Shown here piece by piece: positions 58,241 through 64,000 of a stretch of DNA of 64,000 bases. The position numbers and the translations under genes are program-made. This DNA is from Bacteroidota bacterium (GTDB taxonomy: Bacteria > Bacteroidota > Bacteroidia > Chitinophagales > JADJOU01), in NCBI GenBank assembly GCA_016713645.1, contig JADJOU010000001.1, positions 225,498-289,497 on the forward strand, read 5' to 3'. Numbering within the stretch: position 1 is the first letter of the stretch; each line of letters starts with the position of its first letter. The notes beneath the pieces are model-generated. The model saw only the letters and a program-made list of their open reading frames with translations. It was not told the origin of the DNA and searched no databases.

Positions 58241-58730
58241 TATTTCAACGGCTCCATCCCCATCTTCTCCCATTCCTCCTTGGAAGGCCCATACATGCCT
58301 GGTACTTTTAGACCCGCTTGGCGCATCAAAACTGTCAATTGCCCCGATGGTGGGTCTGATGGGTGATCAATATATGCAAGGTCGTTCCCTTCGACCATTT
58401 CATCCCATACATTGGAATCTCCGCTTCCATTTGTGCATCGGTCCAATTTGCAGCCACCACTTCCGCTACTTTCGCGCAATCCCGCACATAGTGCTCCATC
58501 AATTCTACGGGGTTCTTGTATTCAGTATTGTTCAATTCAATCGGAAGCCCCGCTGTATTGGGCAATTCAGTCACCGAATGGTTGATATGATCCACCAAAG
58601 TGCGCAAATCGCGACCGCCCTCATACACGCGCTGGTCAAAGGATTCCGCGGTCAATTGCTTGTACAAATTCAATGTGCTCTGTGTTTCGTATTTCCACAC
58701 GGAGAGGAAATCTTCTATTTTTCTAAACAT
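58240..58730 (-). CDS. DinB-family protein (one frameshift)
   Basis: About 163 residues. The ATG at 58730 gives MFRKIEDFLSVWKYETQSTL. Four-helix DinB-like pattern with three likely metal histidines: one in 'LRTLVDHINHSV' and two in 'LHILITHQTHHRG'. Near 58340 an indel leads into 'GQLTVLMRQAGLKVPGMYGP' and the end 'WEKMGMEPLK'. Related proteins are metal-dependent, thiol-linked enzymes or of unknown function. Confidence 0.78.
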
Positions 58731-58740
58731 AATATGGTTT

Positions 58741-61142
58741 TTATTCAATAATAAATTGTGTTTGTTCGCTGTGTCCGTTGATCATTTTCAACTTCAAGGT
58801 ATAAACGCTGGCAGGCAATCCCGCCACTTTAATTTCCCACTTTCTCTGTGGAGTTGACAGTGCTTGATGGAATACAATTTGCCCTAGCTCATTGATGATA
58901 TCTGCAGACACCATATCTTCCATCGTTGTGACAGACAATATATCTTTAGATGGATTGGGATACAATAAGACGCGTCCATTGATTTGCGCGATTGAGGACA
59001 ATTTATACTTACACGATCCATTGTCGACATTCGCCTTTGGGTCATAATTCAAGGCAAAGCTATCGGTACATCCATAGACTTTTTGATACAAGTATTATTG
59101 GAAATATTTGCCTTCGGATTATAATTGATTGAACCTGTATCCATACAACCATAAACCTTGGGTATGCATGAGCCATCGTCGATATTTGCATTGGATTTAT
59201 AATTAAAAGAACCTGTATCCATACATCCAAAAACCGCTGGAAATGTAAAGGCCGTAAATCCGTCCAACTTGCCAAAACCCCATGCATTATTAGGCCTTAC
59301 AGCGGTCGTGTATTGATCATTTCTTGCGGATTTCAAGATCAATTGTTTGATTTCTCGATAGCCAAAATTGGGATTTAATTCCAATAACAATGCAGCCAAT
59401 CCAGCTACTTGTGGCGATGCCATCGATGTTCCTCCATTGCGCGAATGCCATGAACCCAAGGCTATTTTAAATCGGTTGCTATTGCTCATAAAACTCGCCC
59501 TCGTATTCAATCCCACAGCGGCAATCACAAAATTTCCCGTTGCACTCACATCAGGTTTAGTTCTATTGTCCCTCGTAGGACCATGACTCGAAGACCCAGA
59601 TAAATCGCCTGTTTCCACGAGTGTATTTCGCATAATGCTATCGACATCAAAATAGAAATTTCGATTATTGTAATTCGCCACCGTAATCACTTTATCCGAG
59701 CACTGCCAACTGCTCACGGTATTTTTTTTATTGTCTGGCGCTTTATAGAATTTAATCGCTGGCAAGACTGTAGTATCTGGCAAACCCGATTCAACCATCG
59801 ATGAAGAACCTGTGAGTCCAGGATGCGACCATACATCGAATCGACCGCTTCCGACTGTTGCAAACTTCCAATTCAAATTCTGCATATTGGGCACGATATA
59901 GACTTGTCCCCTATAGCGACCTTCTGTTAGGTCGATTTGAATGCTCATCGTCCCTAGAAAATTTCCGTTTTTATGGAGGACGTTTTTGGCGATGGTCTGT
60001 GTATTATTCGTCTTTACAAAGGAAATCGCCTTGAATGCTATACCAATTGTATTTAGAAATTTCATAAAAATTTCCCGAGGAAGTGTCTGCGCCAATGGCG
60101 AATTGCACATTTTAAAATCTGCTGTATCTGCCCAAAAATCAAAGTAGACGCCATTATTGCCCGCATTGAATTTAAACCAAGTAAAGGATGTATCCGCATT
60201 GACATCATAGCCCAAGTGATAATTGAAAGCTCCTGCATTGCCCGCCGCAGCAACAATCACGCGTCCTTTGCGCTCCTCCAACATGAGGTCGATCATCTTT
60301 GCGGGAATATCTCTTCCATCGTGAGAACCCGTATAATCGCCCAGCGAAGTATTGATGACACAAGGTTTACCCATTGCGTCTGCTTTCTTGAATATATAAT
60401 CGATGCCATCGATCACATTGTACAAGAAATTGCTTTCTAGATTAGCGCCCACGACAATCAATTCTGCATCTGGTGCTATGCCAATAAATCGACCCGAAGC
60501 TCTTGCATTTCCCGCAGCGATGCCAGTCACATTCGAACCATGGCTAAAGGTCGCACCTGGTTCCATATAGGGCAATGTAGCCGCATTGATATCCGCCTTC
60601 GTCCATTCCTGACCATATTTATAGGGCAGTGGGGCATTGGATGGCGATGCATTGTTTTGATCCCAGATATAATGTATCCGCGAACTTCCATCCGCATTTT
60701 TGAAATCCCCATGTCGCCAATCGATGCCATCATCGATGATACCCATCACGACATTCTTGCCTGTATACGCCTTGGTCAGTGGACTCTGCGCTTGATGAAT
60801 GGGCAAAATATTATTGTTATACAAAGCGGTATCCATCATAAGACTCACTGAAACCAACCCATCTTCTACTCGATGGATAAAAGGCTGTTTCATCAAATAG
60901 GGAATGTTTTTCACCTTCACTTTCGCCGAGGCAAAATTCCCCTTGAGCACACTGATTTTATCGCCACTTCCCTCGATGTATTGTATGAATGCTTTCATAT
61001 CCCCTTCAATAAATAGTGGGTAAAAAGCATTGGGGTCTTTGATTTGATTGATCTTCTGTGCAGTGAGAAGTGGCAAATTCCCCTGCGAAAAAGCGAGGAA
61101 TCGAGTTCCCACAAAAATTAAAACAAGTATTAGTATCCGCAT
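58741..61142 (-). CDS. Subtilisin-like (S8) serine protease with T9SS sorting domain (one frameshift)
   Basis: About 800 residues. Signal peptide 'RILILVLIFVGTRFLAFSQG'. Catalytic triad: Asp in 'VVMGIIDDGIDWRHGDF', His in 'GATFSHGSNVTGIAAGN', and Ser in 'NGGTSMASPQVAGLAALL'. After the protease domain there are three copies of a roughly 20-residue Cys-containing repeat ('GCMDTGSFNYKSNANIDDGS', 'GCMDTGSINYNPKANIS', and 'GCTDSFALNYDPKANVDNGS'). Then comes a T9SS sorting domain ('RVLLYPNPSKDILSVTT' to 'SEQTQFIIE'). The frame changes within 59049-59091. An exported protease for protein degradation or processing of surface proteins. Confidence 0.9.
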
Positions 61143-61186
61143 AAGAATTGAATAACTATATTAGCAAGAATAAAAATAAGCAATAA

Positions 61187-61624
61187 TTGGATAAATTCGA
61201 ATTTAAAATCATTCCCTTTGATAGCCCTGATTATTGGAATCTCGTTCGTTTGCGGGAAATCATATTGAGATTGCCCCTGTTCAAAAGATTCGTTTGGGAT
61301 GATTTGATGCAAGAAAAGGAAGAGTTGATCATGGGATTATTCGATGGAGATAAAATTATCGGTTGTATGCAATTTATGATCAAAGGGCATACCTATAAAA
61401 TGCGTCAAGTCGCCATCAAACAAACCTACCAAAGCAAGGGCGCCGGGACGCAATTACTGCAGCATGCAGAAGCGCATATCAAAACTTTGGGAGGAGAGAA
61501 AATCTACTGCCACGCCCGAGATACCGCTGTCAATTTTTATAAAAAAAATGGATATACCATTAAAGGAGAAATGTTTTATGAAGTGGGTATTGAACATTAC
61601 CTGATGGAGAAAACGCTCGTCTAA
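61187..61624 (+). CDS. GNAT family N-acetyltransferase
   Basis: 145 residues if started at the TTG at 61187 (first residues DKFEFKIIPFDSPDYWNLV). No ATG lies nearby upstream; the first internal ATG is too far in. 'MRQVAIKQTYQSKGAGTQLL' carries the acetyl-CoA-binding motif and 'CHARDTAVNFYKKNGYTIKG' the last motif. Divergent from the protease gene, with 44 bases between them. Substrate unknown. Confidence 0.85.
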   Translation: MDKFEFKIIPFDSPDYWNLVRLREIILRLPLFKRFVWDDLMQEKEELIMGLFDGDKIIGCMQFMIKGHTYKMRQVAIKQTYQSKGAGTQLLQHAEAHIKTLGGEKIYCHARDTAVNFYKKNGYTIKGEMFYEVGIEHYLMEKTLV

Positions 61625-61636
61625 ATCTACATCAAT

Positions 61637-61984
61637 ATGCATGCTTTTTTTCAATCTTTTATTTATGCCTTTCGCGGAATCATTGATGCCCTGCGTGATG
61701 AGCGCTCAATGAAAATTCACTTCGCGGCCATTATCGCGACAAGTGCTTCTGCATTTTATTTCCATTTCAATTATATGGAATGGTGCATTATAGTATTGTG
61801 CTTTGCATTGGTGGTATCCTTGGAGATGATGAATTCCGCCATTGAAAATACGGTAGATTTATATACTAATGAAAAAATGGAATTGGCTAGAAAAGCAAAG
61901 GACATCGCTGCTGGCGCCGTGCTCATCGCTTCTATCTTTAGCGTTATTATTTATTTCGCCATTCTATACCACCATTTCAATTAA
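61637..61984 (+). CDS. dgkA: Diacylglycerol/undecaprenol kinase-like membrane protein
   Basis: 115 residues. 'AFRGIIDALRDERSMKIHFA', 'VVSLEMMNSAIENTVDLYTN' and 'RKAKDIAAGAVLIASIFSV' are the DgkA/UdpK signatures, including the catalytic Glu pair and the Asn in 'EMMNSAIE'. Three membrane helices. Gram-positive homologues phosphorylate undecaprenol; in Gram-negatives diacylglycerol. Its 3' end overlaps the convergent LD-carboxypeptidase by 21 bases. Confidence 0.9.
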   Translation: MHAFFQSFIYAFRGIIDALRDERSMKIHFAAIIATSASAFYFHFNYMEWCIIVLCFALVVSLEMMNSAIENTVDLYTNEKMELARKAKDIAAGAVLIASIFSVIIYFAILYHHFN

Positions 61985-62869
61985 ATTGGAATCAGGTGAC
62001 TTTCTAAGGGTAATTTCATTGCCCAATTTAATCGCGTGATTATTGGCAATATGCCCTATAGGAGCATTGAAAATTATGGGATAGCCATAGGGACTGCAAT
62101 GCTCTTTAATTATTTCTTCCGCAGTCTTCCCAAAGGGAATGGCATTGTCTTTCATATCGCTCATACCTCCAACCACCAGCGCTTTTAAGCCTTGCAGTTT
62201 CCCCGCCAGTTTCATCGACATCATCATGCGATCGATATGGTATAAATACTCATCGAGGTCTTCGATCATTAAAATTTTATCATTTAGATTAAATCCATTG
62301 GTCGTGCCCAACATGGCGTAATAAATCGATAAATTCCCACCCAATATTTCTCCTGTAATTTCTTTTGAATAATTCATTGTTTTCCCTTCAAATCGAATGA
62401 TTTGCTCTTCGCCAAACAAAGCGCTGCGAAGGGATTGGATGGCTTCACTCGTATTGGTTGGAAAATTGATGGGCATAGTCGCATGCATGGTCTGAATGCC
62501 AAAAAACTGATTGATATAATTATGCAAAAAAGTGATATCACTATAGCCTACTATCCATTTTGGATGGGCGACAAAATGATGATAATTGATTTTATCCATC
62601 ATGCGTACTGTTCCGTAACCACCGCGTCCCATGACAATCGCCTTGATATCATCATCATCCAACATGTCTTGAAAGTCTGCTGCACGCCATGCATCTTCAC
62701 CGGCGAATTGATGTTCTGCTGCGCCAATCGTCTTGCCTATGCGCACCTTCAATCCCCATGATTCGAAGATATCAATCGCGGGTTGAATCTCCGCTATAGA
62801 AATTTTTCTCGCCGTACTGATGATGGCAATTGTATCTCCCGCTTTTAAATAATCTGGTTGAAACAGCAT
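61964..62869 (-). CDS. S66 family LD-carboxypeptidase (LdcA-like)
   Basis: 301 residues, intact. The nucleophile serine is in 'WIVGYSDITFLHNYI'; the glutamate is in 'ILMIEDLDEYLYHIDRMM' and the histidine in 'NAPIGHIANNHAIKLG'. 'VMGRGGYGTVRMMD' is the conserved loop before the active site. Cleaves L,D bonds in murein tetrapeptides during peptidoglycan recycling. Cytoplasmic, no signal peptide. Confidence 0.92.
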   Translation of the reverse strand: MLFQPDYLKAGDTIAIISTARKISIAEIQPAIDIFESWGLKVRIGKTIGAAEHQFAGEDAWRAADFQDMLDDDDIKAIVMGRGGYGTVRMMDKINYHHFVAHPKWIVGYSDITFLHNYINQFFGIQTMHATMPINFPTNTSEAIQSLRSALFGEEQIIRFEGKTMNYSKEITGEILGGNLSIYYAMLGTTNGFNLNDKILMIEDLDEYLYHIDRMMMSMKLAGKLQGLKALVVGGMSDMKDNAIPFGKTAEEIIKEHCSPYGYPIIFNAPIGHIANNHAIKLGNEITLRKSPDSNLIEMVV

Positions 62870-62890
62870 GAATTTTAATTATTATTTTCT

Positions 62891-63224
62891 TTACAAATCC
62901 CACTCATTCGGCTCATCGGACTTATACTTTTCGCGCGTCTTTTGTTTTCCAATATCCTCGCCACATAGAGATGGGCAATCATCTTCGCCGCATCTTCTTC
63001 TGGATTATCGCTCAACAATACTTTGATTTCTGTTCAGAGACATCGACTCTGTAGAGGATGCTGTGGTGTTCAAAATGCTCGTTGATCATCTTGCGCACAT
63101 AATATTCCCAACTTCTCCAAATCAGCCTGCCAGACATTATCTAGCTCGGGTATTGCCTGTCCATTTTTTTGAGCACGCCAAAATCTTGCTTTAATTGATC
63201 TGACAAATTGGTTTTATCGGCCAT
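62891..63224 (-). CDS. Small cytoplasmic protein of unknown function (multiply frameshifted)
   Basis: About 110 residues after joining frames. From the ATG at 63224: MADKTNLSDQLKQDFGVLKK, then after an indel near 63145-63165 'LDNVWQADLEKLG', then 'YVRKMINEHFEHHSILYRVD', and after another near 63030 'LLSDNPEEDAAKMIAHLY'. The end 'GKQKTREKYKSDEPNEWDL' at 62891 needs a further frame change. Each piece is protein-like in composition. No family recognised. Confidence 0.45.
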
Positions 63225-63297
63225 GATGATTATATTCTGCTTCAACCGCCATAAAGCATGCTTTTATAAAATTTTGTTCTACCATATCTCTTTATTT

Positions 63298-63340
63298 AAA
63301 CCACAAAGGGACATAGGCTTTTCCATGTATCTATGTGGTA
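63298..63340. repeat. Palindromic direct repeat, left copy, beside GxxExxY gene
   Basis: AAACCACAAAGGGACATAGG followed by CTTTTCCATGTATCTATGTGGT. Its ends (ACCACA...TATGTGGT) are partly complementary, so it can fold. The right copy is at 63767-63808. Confidence 0.7.
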
Positions 63341-63345
63341 TTTGT

Positions 63346-63752
63346 TTATTTTAATTTACTAAAATATTCGTTTACAAATGTTTTTTGTCCTTCATTAAAA
63401 ATATTCGCACAATTAAAGTTTATTAAGATACCCTTTGGGCACTTCAATAGTTTCATATAGGTTAAAAGCCGTGCTTCATAAACAGCATTCATTTCGTTCT
63501 TGCCTTTAACTCAACCACGATGCTGTTTTCAATGAATAAATCGCATCTAAAATCAATGTCAAGTGTTTTCCCTTTGTAATCTACTGGAATCTTCATCTCT
63601 GTTTGAAAATTTATTTTTCTATGTAACAACTCTTCTTTTAAACACTGATGATAAACACTTTCCAACAAGCCTCTACCCATCAACTTGTGCACTTCTATTG
63701 CACCCCCGATAATTTCGTAGGTTAGGTTATCAAGGTATTTTTTTGTTATCAT
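63346..63752 (-). CDS. GxxExxY protein (one frameshift)
   Basis: About 135 residues. 'NLTYEIIGGAIEVHKLMGRG' is followed by the naming motif in 'GRGLLESVYHQCLKEEL', then 'YKGKTLDIDFRCDLFIENSI' and 'VVELKA', a PD-(D/E)xK-like nuclease core. One indel near 63495 separates the last part, 'EARLLTYMKLLKCPKGILIN' and 'FNCANIFNEGQKTFVNEYF'. Function unproven. The gene is bracketed by direct repeats at 63298-63340 and 63767-63808. Confidence 0.88.
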
Positions 63753-63766
63753 TATCTGTTTGTTTT

Positions 63767-63808
63767 AATCACATAGGGGCAAAGCTTTTTCTATGTATCT
63801 ATGTGGTT
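63767..63808. repeat. Palindromic direct repeat, right copy, beside GxxExxY gene
   Basis: AATCACATAGGGGCAAAGCT followed by TTTTCTATGTATCTATGTGGTT. About 80 percent identical in the same orientation to the left copy at 63298-63340. It includes the hairpin arms CACATAG and CTATGTG. Confidence 0.7.
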
Positions 63809-63936
63809 GTATTATTAATCAATGCCTCTTAATGCGTTTTATTGATAAGTTCTTTAAATGACTCGTCCTAAAAATAGTATACAGTCAGTATAAAAACAAG
63901 CACTAGTTAAAGCTCTCGAAACCATCCTCCATTTCT

Positions 63937-64000
63937 TTAAATAAAATCAGCCAAATTTCCCTTTTGATCTATGATGATGCGCCCTTGTTCATTGCGCTTG
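63937..64000 (-). CDS. C-terminal end of a gene running off the right edge
   Basis: The minus strand reads 'KRNEQGRIIIDQKGNLADFI' before a TAA at 63937-63939. Only about 20 residues are visible. No family can be named; it could also be a chance frame. Confidence 0.3.
   Translation of the reverse strand, partial: KRNEQGRIIIDQKGNLADFI

Overview
The window looks like a chromosomal segment of a moderately AT-rich Bacteroidota bacterium, probably near the Chitinophagales/Saprospirales. The order is an inference. The evidence is six large secreted proteins ending in type IX secretion (T9SS) sorting domains, a serine palmitoyltransferase-type enzyme, a DUF2795 small protein, a DUF2520 Rossmann protein, GxxExxY and four-helix-bundle (S23-like) proteins, a TTG-N20-TAnnTTTG promoter, almost no Shine-Dalgarno sites, and the run tRNA-Thr/Tyr/Gly/Thr-tuf-tRNA-Trp-secE-nusG-rplK-rplA-rplJ-rplL-rpoB-rpoC.

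The sequence is interrupted by many one-base indels, mostly in homopolymers. They also hit rpoB, rpoC, tuf and rplS, which cannot all be dead, so I read them as sequencing or assembly errors and annotate the genes across them. At least four in-frame stop codons also break otherwise continuous genes.

Layout. 1-664: 5' part of acs (-). 756-5586: giant Ig-repeat adhesin with a T9SS tail. 5692-11277: mostly housekeeping genes (rRNA m5C methyltransferase, c-type cytochrome lipoprotein, Glu/Leu/Phe/Val dehydrogenase, PEBP protein, CvpA, serine palmitoyltransferase-like enzyme). 11497-18820 (-): a signalling run of TPR-adenylate cyclase, two paralogous exported propeller proteins, an orphan LytTR response regulator and a possible phospholipase-like exported protein. 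19208-24936: CheY-like receiver, PAP2 phosphatase, rplS, a methyltransferase-HMA fusion, RNase H, DUF2795, DUF2520 and a Crp/Fnr regulator. 25721-33839: MFS-rhodanese fusion, GNAT, small lipoprotein, SulP-STAS-carbonic anhydrase fusion, Kir channel and M43 metalloprotease. 33947-37513: giant choice-of-anchor protein. 38308-42409 (-): pruA, an ECF sigma factor operon and an MBL-fold protein. 43641-56922 (-): the RNA polymerase/ribosomal/tRNA block. 57000-58240: repeat-rich spacer holding a four-helix-bundle gene. 58240-64000: DinB-like protein, subtilisin-like protease, GNAT, diacylglycerol kinase, LD-carboxypeptidase, a broken small protein, GxxExxY protein and a partial gene at the edge.

No CRISPR array, transposase, integrase, prophage or rRNA operon is visible. 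The most unusual items are the propeller/LytTR/cyclase cluster without a histidine kinase, the methyltransferase with a heavy-metal-associated domain, the transporter-enzyme fusions, and the repeat elements that bracket the GxxExxY and four-helix-bundle genes.
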